This document shows positions 8,276-16,340 of a DNA stretch of 34,865 nt, in pieces; the stretch's first letter is position 1; every line of letters starts with the position of its first letter. The DNA comes from Bradyrhizobium sp. AUGA SZCCT0158 (GTDB lineage: Bacteria; Pseudomonadota; Alphaproteobacteria; Rhizobiales; Xanthobacteraceae). The stretch lies in contig NZ_JAFCME010000046.1 in assembly GCF_018130065.1 (NCBI RefSeq), forward strand, positions 1 through 34,865, in the 5' to 3' direction. The notes under the pieces were generated by a model. That model was not told the DNA's origin, did not search any database, and saw nothing but the letters and a program-made list of their open reading frames with translations. Position numbers and translations under genes: made by a program.

Positions 8276-8833
8276 ATGATTCCTTCCGAAAAAATGGCGC
8301 TCTTTGTCGACGGCCCGAACCTCCACCACACGGCGAAAGCCTTGGACTTCAGCATTGATTTCAGGAGGCTTCTCGCCGAGTTCAGGACGCGCGGCGTGCT
8401 TGTCCGTGCTTATTACTACACGATCATCGCTGAAGAGTTTCAAACGACCCGGCCCCTCATCGATTGGCTCGACTATAACGGTTTCACAGTGCGTACGAAC
8501 TCGATCAAAGAGTTCGATGATGGTCAGGGCCGGCGGAAATACAAGCGCAATATTGGAGTCGAACTCGCAGTCGATGCGGTCGAGATTGCGAAGCATGTAG
8601 ACCACATATTGTTGTTTTCTGGGGACGGCGATTTTCGTCGCCTTGTGGAAGCAATCCAGCGCCTCGGTCCTCGCGTCACAGTCGTATCAAGCATGCGAAC
8701 GAAACCTGCGATGATCGCTGACGAATTGCGTCGGCAGGCGGATACGTTCCTCGAATTGGATGACCTCAAGGCTGCGATAGGTCGGTCAAAGGATGAGAGC
8801 AGAATGCGCAACCAGAGGGATGAGTTTTCGTAG
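8276..8833 (+). CDS. NYN-domain (LabA/DUF88-like) protein
   Basis: The start is set at the ATG at 8276 (MIPSEK), where the family fold begins; the longer frame from 8195 adds residues unlike a protein and lacks a ribosome site. The 185-aa product spans one NYN domain, a PIN-like fold. It shows VDGPNL with D12, the YYYT and DWLDYNGF segments, GVELAVDAVEIA with D100, and the SGDGDF signature with D117 and D119, followed by VVSSMRTKPAMIADELRRQAD. The clustered acidic residues match metal-dependent RNase centres of PIN/NYN proteins. Homologues related to cyanobacterial LabA are widespread in alphaproteobacteria and usually of unknown target. The gene stands alone, with no operon partner. Confidence 0.88.
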   Translation: MIPSEKMALFVDGPNLHHTAKALDFSIDFRRLLAEFRTRGVLVRAYYYTIIAEEFQTTRPLIDWLDYNGFTVRTNSIKEFDDGQGRRKYKRNIGVELAVDAVEIAKHVDHILLFSGDGDFRRLVEAIQRLGPRVTVVSSMRTKPAMIADELRRQADTFLELDDLKAAIGRSKDESRMRNQRDEFS

Positions 8834-9276
8834 GGACAACATTCCCGCGCGGGCCTTCTCGACATGCCTCTACCGGCCGCTTGAGGACCAACCCGCTTGG
8901 AATCCGAGTGGATGCGCGCACGATTGTTCTTGAAAGTTGCGCGCGCAATAGGTCTTCACAGGAACTGCCTGGTGCCGTTGCGGCTATCCTCTTTGTGTCT
9001 CGGTTTCAGCACACTCGATGTGTTTCGCAGCGGGAACTTCAATTTTGACTCCACACTCGTCGATACCGGGGGCAGTCTCTGGGATAACCGGGGCTGGCGG
9101 ATCGAGCATTTTTAAGCACTAATTTATTTGCGCCCGGCGGGTCCCAGCGCGCGAATGCCTGCGACCCCCGACATATCTGCTGATCAGTTCGCAGACAATA
9201 ACGGACGCAAGGACTAAGATCGCTACACCCTGTGATAGTTCGCCTGGAACAGCAGCCTAGGCCTGTTCCGAGGAGC
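8834..9276. other. Intergenic stretch; no supported gene
   Basis: A 72-codon frame at 8897-9115 has no ribosome site and I do not support it. A stem-loop, GGAACAG (9246-9252) pairing with CTGTTCC (9263-9269), lies just past the 3' end of the minus-strand glycosyltransferase. It lacks a T-run but may mark the end of that transcript. Confidence 0.4.
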
Positions 9277-10497
9277 CTAGACGCTCGCTGCAACCGCAGC
9301 TGGCGCCGGCGCACGCCGCCACCACGAACCGGCACGACCGAGGATCAGGATTGAAACAATCAGCGTGGCGCCAAGCCCCGTCGGGGTGGACGTGAAGTAA
9401 GCGGCGATGAGAACGAGCGCGATGCCTAGCATGGGGAGTTCGTAGGCGCGGAAGCCACTCCTCAATCCGATGCGGAACAGGAAGCCGACCGGAATAGCAA
9501 GCACCACCATGTCATAGATGGCGAGATAGGGCATGGCCAGAAGCGTCCCCGCGGCAAGAGCAGCGGCCTTCAAGGTATATGGCACGCGGCTTCGCCACAT
9601 CAGGGCCACCACCACCGCAACGGACGCGGTGAGGATAAACTGGAATGCCCAAGCCAGTTGTTCGGTGCCGCCAAGATAACGCACCATCGAGTAGAGGCTC
9701 TGCAACTTCCACCATGTCGCCTTGCCCTCGGTCATGATCTCTTGGGAGGATCTCGGGATCCAGTGGAAGAACGCCAGCCAGCTCTCAGTGCCGAAGGCAA
9801 GCCACGAAACGACGAACATCGCGATCGCCGTCACGCTGGCGCTGATGAACACGCGCCAATGCCCGGCCGCGATCAGCGCAATCGGAAACAGCAGCCCGAA
9901 TTGCGGCTTGTATGTCAATAGCCCGAGGCAGATGCCGGCAAGCACCGGGCGGATTGGGATCAGATAAAGCGTGCCGCCGATCAGCGCAGCGGTAAGGAAG
10001 CCGTTCTGTCCGACCAGCGCATTCATGAAAACCATTGGAACGGCGAGCGCGAGCAGAACGCCGAAGTTGTGGCCGACGATTGCGCGCATGACGGCAAGAT
10101 AAGGCACGAGGCTGGCAAGAACCCAGCCGAGATACGCCACCGTATAGGGCAACAGCGCCAGCACGGATGCGACGAAGAAGAACGGCGGGGGGTAATGCCA
10201 GGGAAAATCGCCGTCAAAATCCTGACCGAGCTTGGCGACCTCGATCCGCTTCAGGATGTCCCAGTCAAAGGCCTGCGCCGGAAAGCCATCGAGCGCGAGA
10301 CGCCCGGCAGCCCAGAAGCTGATGAAGTCCGTCGGGACGCCGAGGCCGTTCCGATCGTAAATCCACACACGTGCAAGATACGCCATCAGGCAGAGCGTCA
10401 CGTTCATCGCGCACAGCGCAAAACACACCTTCCGGAGCCACGCGGGAATTTCGATTTGGACCGGAGTGATTTCGGGGGTGGAGCGGGAGGCGGCCAT
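9277..10497 (-). CDS. GT87/DUF2029-type polytopic membrane glycosyltransferase
   Basis: The start is set at the ATG at 10497, with AAGGA 6 bases upstream; the frame extends to 10563 without a better site. The 406-aa product has about nine to eleven hydrophobic segments. It has the features of GT87 (DUF2029) proteins: an early periplasmic loop with DFISFWAAGRLALDG and PWHYPPPFFF, the segment VGQNGFLTAAL, and LTYKPQFGLLFPIAL. GT-C fold enzymes of this family use polyprenyl-phosphate sugar donors, as in mycobacterial mannosyltransferases. It reads away from the pilus genes across a 505-bp gap. A role in glycosylating surface proteins such as Flp pilin is possible but is only inference from position. 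Confidence 0.85.
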   Translation of the reverse strand: MAASRSTPEITPVQIEIPAWLRKVCFALCAMNVTLCLMAYLARVWIYDRNGLGVPTDFISFWAAGRLALDGFPAQAFDWDILKRIEVAKLGQDFDGDFPWHYPPPFFFVASVLALLPYTVAYLGWVLASLVPYLAVMRAIVGHNFGVLLALAVPMVFMNALVGQNGFLTAALIGGTLYLIPIRPVLAGICLGLLTYKPQFGLLFPIALIAAGHWRVFISASVTAIAMFVVSWLAFGTESWLAFFHWIPRSSQEIMTEGKATWWKLQSLYSMVRYLGGTEQLAWAFQFILTASVAVVVALMWRSRVPYTLKAAALAAGTLLAMPYLAIYDMVVLAIPVGFLFRIGLRSGFRAYELPMLGIALVLIAAYFTSTPTGLGATLIVSILILGRAGSWWRRAPAPAAVAASV

Positions 10498-11002
10498 GCG
10501 AGGTCCTTGCTCGGCAGCGCTTCCTGTCCGAAAGCGCACACTTGAAATCAGTAAGGCGCGCACAAAGAAGTGTCTAGAATCTTTCGCATGCGATGGCTTC
10601 GGTTTCAGATCAGTACTGCTGATTGAGTGGCTGAATGATCATGGTGCATTTGACTGACCACGTTGCTCCGGCGATGTACCGTAGTCGTGCGGCACTGGCC
10701 TTGCAGCGTTCGTACGCCGCGTACGATCCCCCATATGGGTTAGCCGTATTTATACGGAGAGACGCGCCTCAGGCGAGTTACCCCGAAATTGCCGCCGTAG
10801 GCGAACTTGTAATTGCTTTGGCGGCTCAGCATGTTGCCCTGCGATTACACCGGTATCGTACGGATTAAGGATGATTGCCAAAACTTTGCATAAACATTGA
10901 CTAAGTCGCCGCCTTAACACAAAATTTACCCAGTGGTTTCCGCGGCTGCTCCGCACCACTGAAATGCATTTTGAAACTTAACATCAATTTGGAGGCGTTT
11001 AA
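10498..11002. other. Divergent regulatory gap upstream of the pilin gene
   Basis: No supported gene. A 77-codon frame at 10635-10868 looks like chance. The last 120 bases before flp are AT-rich against the surroundings and carry the promoter candidate at 10897-10925. This gap must hold the control region for both the glycosyltransferase gene and the Tad operon. Confidence 0.45.
10897..10925 (+). promoter_or_regulatory. Candidate promoter of flp
   Basis: TTGACT (10897-10902) and CAAAAT (10920-10925) are separated by 17 bases. This is a fair sigma-70-type match (4 of 6 at the -10) about 80 bases before the pilin start. The site was picked by eye and other starts are possible. Confidence 0.3.
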
Positions 11003-11203
11003 ATGCGTAATTTTCTGAATGACGTGAAGACCCTCGCCAAGGACGAAGACGGCGTGGTGTCGTTCGAGTACGTGATCGTCGCGGCTTGTATCGTTGCCGC
11101 AGTGGCTGCTGCGTTCGGTCCTGGTGCTAGTGGCGCTATCTTCACCTCGCTGAGCACTGCGATCACCGCTATCGCCTCCAGGGTCACTGCCGCTATTGCC
11201 TGA
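11003..11203 (+). CDS. flp: Flp-type pilin (type IVb/Tad major subunit)
   Basis: This 66-aa prepilin has the normal Flp size. A short charged leader ends at G17, and the mature protein would start VVSFEYVIVAA with Glu at +5 and Tyr at +6, the Flp cleavage and assembly motif. One hydrophobic helix follows (about 24-38), then a small C-terminal part rich in Ala, Ser and Thr. CpaA, encoded next, is the expected processing peptidase. GGAGG lies 7 bases before the ATG. A hairpin with a T-run directly downstream should let the pilin be made in excess over the assembly proteins. Confidence 0.96.
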   Translation: MRNFLNDVKTLAKDEDGVVSFEYVIVAACIVAAVAAAFGPGASGAIFTSLSTAITAIASRVTAAIA

Positions 11204-11221
11204 TACGGCCGCCTGGCCCCA

Positions 11222-11254
11222 GGGGGGCATTGGGAAGTGCCCCCCACTTTTTTT
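11222..11254 (+). terminator. Rho-independent terminator/attenuator after flp
   Basis: GGGGGGCA (11222-11229) pairs perfectly with TGCCCCCC (11238-11245) around an 8-base loop, and seven Ts (11248-11254) follow after AC. It sits 19 bases past the pilin stop and before cpaA. It probably works as a partial terminator that keeps pilin mRNA abundant while some transcripts read on into the assembly genes. Confidence 0.85.
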
Positions 11255-11315
11255 GAGACATGCATTTGATGCCCTCTTTTGAGGGATGCGTTTCCTCTTC
11301 TTGAGGCATGCATAT
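11251..11315 (+). repeat. Three imperfect direct repeats before cpaA
   Basis: TTTTGAGACATGCATTT (11251-11267), TTTTGAGGGATGCGTTT (11277-11293) and TCTTGAGGCATGCATAT (11299-11315) are related copies spaced 26 and 22 bases apart. The first shares its Ts with the terminator, and the last supplies the GAGG likely used by cpaA. They may come from local duplication or be regulator sites. Confidence 0.6.
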
Positions 11316-11316
11316 T

Positions 11317-11823
11317 ATGAGTTGGATTGCTCCCACAGCCTCGTTTTTAGCAATACTATTGCTGGTCTATGTTGCAATGATCGATATCGCGACGCGATCG
11401 ATCCGAAATGAAATTTGTCTGGTGCTGGCGTTGCTCGGAATCGCTGGTCAACTTGCCAGCCCGATGCGGGTTGCCGAATCCCTGATCGCCGCGACCATCC
11501 TGTTCCTGCTGCTGCTGATCATCTACCAGCGACGAATGATTGGCGGCGGCGATGTCAAGCTGCTGGTCGCCCTGGCAATTGGTCTGCCGTTGATGGGCGT
11601 GTTTAAGTTGTTGACCGTAACCGCGCTGGCCGGCGGCGTTCTTGCCCTGGTGCATCTGATGATGCGCGTGCTGCCACAGCCCAGGCTGGCGCCGGCCGGA
11701 TCGTCGTTCCTACGCCGCGTCTACGCGATTGAGCGTTGGCGCCATTTGCGACACGCACCGCTGCCTTACGGGGTTGCGATAGCGTGCGGTGGTATCTGGA
11801 CCGTTTTCAGCCAAGGATTTTGA
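11317..11823 (+). CDS. cpaA: Prepilin peptidase CpaA/TadV (A24 aspartic peptidase)
   Basis: The ATG at 11317 is preferred over the in-frame ATG at 11308 because the only ribosome site, GAGG at 11303-11306, is 1 base from the first and 10 from the second. The 168-aa membrane protein has about four to five hydrophobic segments. It carries both catalytic aspartates of A24 prepilin peptidases: D23 in AMIDIATRSI and D79 in the GGGD motif (MIGGGDVKLL). It is the short form that lacks the methylase domain, as is normal for TadV/CpaA. It would cleave the Flp prepilin after G17 and probably the TadE-like prepilins further down. The stop is 1 base before the cpaB start. Confidence 0.93.
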   Translation: MSWIAPTASFLAILLLVYVAMIDIATRSIRNEICLVLALLGIAGQLASPMRVAESLIAATILFLLLLIIYQRRMIGGGDVKLLVALAIGLPLMGVFKLLTVTALAGGVLALVHLMMRVLPQPRLAPAGSSFLRRVYAIERWRHLRHAPLPYGVAIACGGIWTVFSQGF

Positions 11824-11824
11824 T

Positions 11825-12739
11825 ATGTCATCCACCTTGCGTCTCTCGATCATCATGGTGCTGTTGCTCGCAGTCACCGCGCTCGGGCTTATCGCCTACA
11901 GCATGAACATGCCGAAACCACAGCAGGTAGTACAGATAATAGAGGCTCCTGCAGCAAAGGTCACGGAGAAGGCGCCGCCTGCCGTCGTCGGGTACTTTGT
12001 CGCGGCGCACCCGCTACCGAGAGGGACGCTGGCCCGCGATGACGATTTCACCGTGCGCTCGGTGCCGCCGGGTAGTGTTCCGGCAGGGGCGATCCTCGAT
12101 ACGCCCGACGCCAAGACCGGCCTTCGCGGATCTCTGGTTCGCAACTTCCTCGACACTGGCAGTCTGGTCACATCGGAAAACATATTGCGCCCGCGAGAAC
12201 GGGGTTTTCTCGCCAGCGTGCTGGCACCAGATATGCGTGCCATCAGCATCAACGTTGACGCGGCGTCTGGTGTCTCGGGCCTGATCTGGCCGGGTGACCA
12301 TGTCGATGTCGTGTTGATCCAGGAGCCGTCGACAGCGACCGAGGATAAAACAGCTCAACAGCATGGCACGCTGAGCGAAACCGTTGCTCACAATGTTCGA
12401 ATCGTCGCGATTGACCAGGAGATCGTGCAAGGCGGCTCATCCAGCAACGCCACGGCCGGCAAGGTCGCGCGCACCGTGTCGTTGCAGCTTGCGCCTGACC
12501 AGGTCAAGAAAGTCGTGGTGGCAGGACAGCGCGGAAAGCTCACCTTGGCAGTACGGTCAGCGGTCGATCGACAGGACACCGGGGACTCGGACACCACGGT
12601 GGTGGTTTATTCACGCAATAACGGCACGAAGTACTCCGTCAGGAAAGACGATGCAGGGACTGCGCGCCCTGTGTTGAGCAGCAATGCATCGCGGGAAATT
12701 GCCCCGTCAGCACCGGTCGCTTCGGCCGTCCGTCGGTAA
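11825..12739 (+). CDS. cpaB: Flp pilus assembly protein CpaB/RcpC
   Basis: The start is set at the ATG at 11825, with AAGGA 7 bases upstream; the longer frame from 11789 runs back into cpaA. The 304-aa product has one N-terminal membrane helix (about 6-26), then a periplasmic SAF-like domain (GYFVAAHPLPRGTLARDDDF through LVTSENIL, about 56-120). The RcpC/CpaB core follows (RAISINVDAASGVSGLIWPGDHVDVVLIQ and VSLQLAPDQVKKVVVAGQRGKLTLAVRS). Family members work with the outer-membrane secretin and can bind peptidoglycan. Unusually, the secretin gene does not follow here but lies about 7.4 kb downstream. The C-terminal 30 residues are a loose Ser, Ala and Pro-rich tail. Confidence 0.92.
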   Translation: MSSTLRLSIIMVLLLAVTALGLIAYSMNMPKPQQVVQIIEAPAAKVTEKAPPAVVGYFVAAHPLPRGTLARDDDFTVRSVPPGSVPAGAILDTPDAKTGLRGSLVRNFLDTGSLVTSENILRPRERGFLASVLAPDMRAISINVDAASGVSGLIWPGDHVDVVLIQEPSTATEDKTAQQHGTLSETVAHNVRIVAIDQEIVQGGSSSNATAGKVARTVSLQLAPDQVKKVVVAGQRGKLTLAVRSAVDRQDTGDSDTTVVVYSRNNGTKYSVRKDDAGTARPVLSSNASREIAPSAPVASAVRR

Positions 12740-12751
12740 GGGGAGGTAGTG

Positions 12752-13951
12752 GTGAACGTTAACATGGTTATCGCAAGTCCGCCTGAAGAGCCTCCGTCTG
12801 TTCTAACGCGCAGCCGAATCATCTGTTTCGTAAGCGACGAGTTGAGTGCAGCGGCGCTGCGTAAAGGCCTCGAAGGCAGCAACCTGACGATCAGGCGTGG
12901 CAATATCCGCAATGCCATAAAGATGCTCGAGACCGACACCGAGCTGTTCGCCCTGGTGGTAGACATCAGTGGAATCGATGATCCATTTACCGAACTGGAA
13001 AGGTTGGCCAGCGTCTGCCCGCCCGATGTCGAGGTGGCGTTGATCGGTGAGAACAGGGAGATCACCTTCTACCGCGAGCTTATGGAACTCGGCTTGACCG
13101 AGTACCTTCCGAAGCCGCTCACGCGCGATTTCGTGCTGGCCCAGCTGCGTCCGAAGCTGCTTGGCGACGTGGCGCCCAGTGCGGCCGATCGTGGCGGGCA
13201 TGTAATCTCGATCTGCGGTGCTCAGGGGGGCGCCGGAGCAACGAGTATCGCTATCAATCTCGCACTGCAACTGGCTGAAACCACAAAGGCCAAGGTCGCG
13301 CTGCTCGACCTTCATCTGCAAAACGGCGAAACGGCCGTGATGTTGGGTGTTAGGCCGGGGCCGGGGCTGCGCATCGCTCTGGAAAACCCAATGCGGGCGG
13401 ACACGTTGTTCCTCGAACGCGCGGCAATCGATATCAACGAGCGTGTTTGCCTGATTTCCGCCGATGAGGACCTGGATGCGCAGCTCGACATCTCCGAAGC
13501 TGGAGTGAGGCATGTGCTGGGTCTGCTCCGCCAACGGTTCAATTACATCGTTGTCGATATACCCGTCCCGTTTCCGCCATCCATCCATCCGGTGATCACT
13601 CTTTCTCGCCACGTGCTGGTGCTGCTGGAAGCGGAGGTGACCGGACTTCGCAATGCCCACGCACTCCGCAACGCCGTCACGAACATCGCCGGCAAGGATC
13701 GCGTCTTTACTCTGCTCAATCGTGCCGATCGTCCCGGGGGCCTTCCCAGGGCAACGATTGTAAAGGCCTTGGGCGCAGAACCGGACATGGTGATTCCCGA
13801 TCTCGGCAAGGGGATGACCCAGGCGGTAAATCTCGGAATTCCAGCTCTGAAGCACGTATCAAAACTGCGACGTCATCTCGCGCCGATTGTACGGGAGATC
13901 GCAGGTGTCGGCGCCCAGCGGAAGGGATGGTTCAGGAGGCTGTTCCGGTGA
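12752..13951 (+). CDS. cpaE: Pilus assembly protein CpaE/TadZ (MinD/ParA-like)
   Basis: GTG at 12752 is chosen because GGAGG (12742-12746) lies 5 bases upstream; GTG at 12749 and ATG at 12764 are alternatives. The 399-aa product has an N-terminal receiver-like domain (about 20-135, with VVDISGIDDP and EYLPKPLTRDFVLAQL) and a C-terminal MinD/ParA-type domain from about 150. The P-loop reads GAQGGAGATS, where MinD-type proteins have KGGxGKT, so both usual lysines are absent. Many CpaE/TadZ proteins are atypical in the same way. TadZ proteins localise the pilus machine, often at a pole. The stop codon overlaps the cpaF start in GTGA. Confidence 0.93.
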   Translation: MNVNMVIASPPEEPPSVLTRSRIICFVSDELSAAALRKGLEGSNLTIRRGNIRNAIKMLETDTELFALVVDISGIDDPFTELERLASVCPPDVEVALIGENREITFYRELMELGLTEYLPKPLTRDFVLAQLRPKLLGDVAPSAADRGGHVISICGAQGGAGATSIAINLALQLAETTKAKVALLDLHLQNGETAVMLGVRPGPGLRIALENPMRADTLFLERAAIDINERVCLISADEDLDAQLDISEAGVRHVLGLLRQRFNYIVVDIPVPFPPSIHPVITLSRHVLVLLEAEVTGLRNAHALRNAVTNIAGKDRVFTLLNRADRPGGLPRATIVKALGAEPDMVIPDLGKGMTQAVNLGIPALKHVSKLRRHLAPIVREIAGVGAQRKGWFRRLFR

Positions 13952-15411
13952 CGAAAAAATTTGGTACGCGCGAACGCGACGACTTACCAACTCGTTTCCC
14001 CGCATCGACACCGAGGGACGGCACGCCAACTCGTTTTCCTACATTGATGCCAGGGGACGGCACGCCAAATCGAGTTCCTGCATCGACGCCAGAGGACGGC
14101 ACGCCAACTCGTTTGTCTGCATTGACGCCAAGGCGCGACGAACCTTCGACCGGGCACCCCGTGATGCCGGCTTCGCTGCGCGAACGTGTCATTGAGCAGA
14201 TTGAGCCATCGGTGGCCGCGACTGTTTCGCGCGATGTTCTTCGGCGGCAGATCGAGGATATCATCCATGGAATCGCCAACAAGGATCGGCTCGAACTGTC
14301 AGGTCGCGAGCAGTTTCAGCTAGCGGACGAGATTGCGGACGACATGACGAGTTACGGGCCGCTCCGTCCGCTCCTGCTGGATGAATCGATCAACGATATC
14401 ATGGTCAACGGACCAAGTAACGTTTATGTCGAGCGAAACGGCAAGCTGGAACGGTACGCGGTGCGATTCCGCGACAATGATCATATCGCATCGGTGGCGC
14501 AGAAGATCGCGGCCCAGGTCGGACGGCGCGTTGACGAATCCAGTCCGATGGTGGATTGCCGCTTGCCGGACGGCAGCCGGGTCAACATCATCTTGCCGCC
14601 GCTGGCGATCCATAGCCCCTGCATTTCCATCCGAAAATTTCCAAGTCGCCGTCTCGATATGGCGGGAATGATCGAGAACGGCTCAATGACCCCGGCCATG
14701 GGACAATTGCTCGAGATCGCCGGCCGATGTCGGCTCAATGTTCTGGTCTCTGGCGGTACCGGTTCCGGCAAGACGACGCTGTTGAACGCCATCAGCCAGT
14801 TCATTGATCACAATGAACGCATTGTCACCATCGAGGACGCGGCAGAGTTGCAGCTTCAACAGCCGCATGTGATCAGCCTGGAGACCCGGCCTCCCAGCCT
14901 CGAGGGCACGGGGCAGGTGACACAACGCGATCTGGTATGGAATGCGCTGCGGATGCGTCCTGACCGGATCGTCGTAGGCGAGGTGCGCGGCCCCGAAGCG
15001 TTTGACATGCTGCAGGCGATGAATACCGGCCATGATGGTTCGATCTCCACGGTGCATGCCAACAGCGCCCGCGACGCACTGACCCGTGTCGAAAACATGG
15101 TGCAGATGGGACAGGTCAATCTGCCGCTGCGGGCGATCAGGTCTCAGATCGTCGCTGCGCTGGATGTCATCGTGCAAGTAGAACGCATGCGGGACGGGCA
15201 GCGTCGCGTTATTCAGATTAGCGAGGTGATCGGCCTGGAAGGTGATGTGATCACCACCAACGACATCGCTGCGTTCGAATACAAGGAGGAGGATGTTCAC
15301 GGACGGATATCGGGCACCTACAAGTCCACCAAGGCAGTCCCAAAATTCAAGAGCCGTCTAAACTATTACGGGCTTGATCGAGCCTGGGCCGAGGCTATGA
15401 GGCAGCTGTAA
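13948..15411 (+). CDS. cpaF: Pilus assembly ATPase CpaF/TadA
   Basis: GTG at 13948 is taken as the start: AGGAGG sits about 10 bases upstream and the codon overlaps the cpaE stop in GTGA, a coupling arrangement. The 487-aa product is a secretion ATPase of the TadA/CpaF branch. It has Walker A GGTGSGKT (269-276), an acidic box IVTIEDAAELQL, the Walker B region RIVVGEVRGPEAF with E345, and a His box STVHANSARDAL. An N-terminal three-helix region precedes these (SLRERVIEQIEP, then YGPLRPLLLDESINDIMVNG). The first 70 residues are unusual: four 13-residue repeats of the GTPTRFPxxxPxD kind. The enzyme powers Flp polymerisation from the cytoplasmic face, with TadB and TadC as membrane partners. Confidence 0.95.
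   Translation: MTKKFGTRERDDLPTRFPASTPRDGTPTRFPTLMPGDGTPNRVPASTPEDGTPTRLSALTPRRDEPSTGHPVMPASLRERVIEQIEPSVAATVSRDVLRRQIEDIIHGIANKDRLELSGREQFQLADEIADDMTSYGPLRPLLLDESINDIMVNGPSNVYVERNGKLERYAVRFRDNDHIASVAQKIAAQVGRRVDESSPMVDCRLPDGSRVNIILPPLAIHSPCISIRKFPSRRLDMAGMIENGSMTPAMGQLLEIAGRCRLNVLVSGGTGSGKTTLLNAISQFIDHNERIVTIEDAAELQLQQPHVISLETRPPSLEGTGQVTQRDLVWNALRMRPDRIVVGEVRGPEAFDMLQAMNTGHDGSISTVHANSARDALTRVENMVQMGQVNLPLRAIRSQIVAALDVIVQVERMRDGQRRVIQISEVIGLEGDVITTNDIAAFEYKEEDVHGRISGTYKSTKAVPKFKSRLNYYGLDRAWAEAMRQL
13987..14142 (+). repeat. Four 39-bp tandem repeats encoding the CpaF N-terminus
   Basis: Units start at 13987, 14026, 14065 and 14104, each opening with CCAA(C/A)TCG, and the first three ending in GGGACGGCACG or GAGGACGGCACG. 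The period of 39 bp gives 13 residues, so copies can change without loss of frame. The fourth unit is diverged at its end. Confidence 0.9.
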
Positions 15412-16340
15412 TGTCGCAGTCTTTGACCATATTTGTCCTGGTACTTTTGGTATGCGCGGCAGCCATCACGTTGTGGCTCGACGCTCGACAACGGCGCATG
15501 GATCGTCAGCTGGCGATAGCTCTGCCAACCCTGCATTCGGAAAGCCTGCCCTCCATTCGTCGGCAACAGGCCGGCTCCCGCGGGCAGTTTCTGCACCGCC
15601 TGGCCAATTACAGATCTGAGACAAGCTACGATTGGCACCCTTCGTATGTGCTGCTTGCCGGTGTCATCGCGGCAGCGGCAATCTTTTATGCCAATAGCCG
15701 GCTCGGATTTTCCACCCTCTATGTCTCTCTCGTGGCTGCAATTGTAGCCATCATGGTGGTGCGAGGTCTGTTTGGATGGCAGCAAAGTCGCCTCGCCAAT
15801 CAACTTTTTCGACAGCTGCCTGATACGATCCAGATGGTAACAAGCACTGTTCGATCCGGGCTACCGGTGAACGAAGCATTTCGCACCATCGCTCGCGAGA
15901 TGCCGCAACCCACAGCTCGTCAGTTTGCTATCGTTTGCAGCGAATTGAGTCTGGGAAGGCCTCCGGAGGAAGCTATCGAAGCGGTCTATCAGCGAACGCA
16001 AGTGGCTGAGTATGGGATGTTTGCGGTGACACTTGGCGTCCAGCTGAAGTCGGGTGGCAGTTTGGCCGAAACCTTGCAGACACTGGGAGACACCGTGAGC
16101 CAGCGAGTTGCACTGGCTGCTCGCGCGAAGGCTCTGGCGGGAGAGGTCATCTTTTCGTCACGCGCACTTTCAGTTTCGCCCGTCGTTATAGGTGGGCTGC
16201 TATATTTGCTCAATCCGCAATCAATTGACATGCTGTTCACTGATCCGACCGGAAACATGCTCCTGGCCTATGCAGTTGCCTCGGTGATTATCGGGTCCCT
16301 GGTGATACGTTGGATGGTCAAAAGGGAAACAGAACTATGA
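15411..16340 (+). CDS. tadB: Tad pilus inner-membrane protein TadB
   Basis: The ATG shares its A with the cpaF stop (TAATG), showing coupling. The 309-aa product has a membrane helix at about 5-22 and two close helices around 80-120. Its cytoplasmic T2SSF domain (about 135-260) contains QLPDTIQMVTSTVRSGLPVNEAF and the matching LGVQLKSGGSLAETLQTLGDTV. Two more helices follow at the C-terminus. T2SSF proteins form the platform that couples the ATPase to the growing pilus. It is placed as TadB because it precedes a second such protein, TadC. Confidence 0.93.
   Translation: MSQSLTIFVLVLLVCAAAITLWLDARQRRMDRQLAIALPTLHSESLPSIRRQQAGSRGQFLHRLANYRSETSYDWHPSYVLLAGVIAAAAIFYANSRLGFSTLYVSLVAAIVAIMVVRGLFGWQQSRLANQLFRQLPDTIQMVTSTVRSGLPVNEAFRTIAREMPQPTARQFAIVCSELSLGRPPEEAIEAVYQRTQVAEYGMFAVTLGVQLKSGGSLAETLQTLGDTVSQRVALAARAKALAGEVIFSSRALSVSPVVIGGLLYLLNPQSIDMLFTDPTGNMLLAYAVASVIIGSLVIRWMVKRETEL

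Noticed and set aside
8834..9276. 72-codon + strand frame at 8897-9115
   Set aside because: No ribosome site, no family character and no coupling with neighbours.
11308..11316. ATG at 11308 as the cpaA start
   Set aside because: The GAGG site is only 1 base away from it, while it is 10 bases from the ATG at 11317, and the family fold begins at the latter.
12803..13855. 350-codon minus-strand frame across cpaE
   Set aside because: It is antisense to a well-recognised CpaE gene and has a low-complexity His, Arg and Gln-rich translation.
13987..14142. CRISPR-like regular direct repeats
   Set aside because: The 39-bp units are contiguous with no spacers and encode in-frame protein repeats in cpaF.
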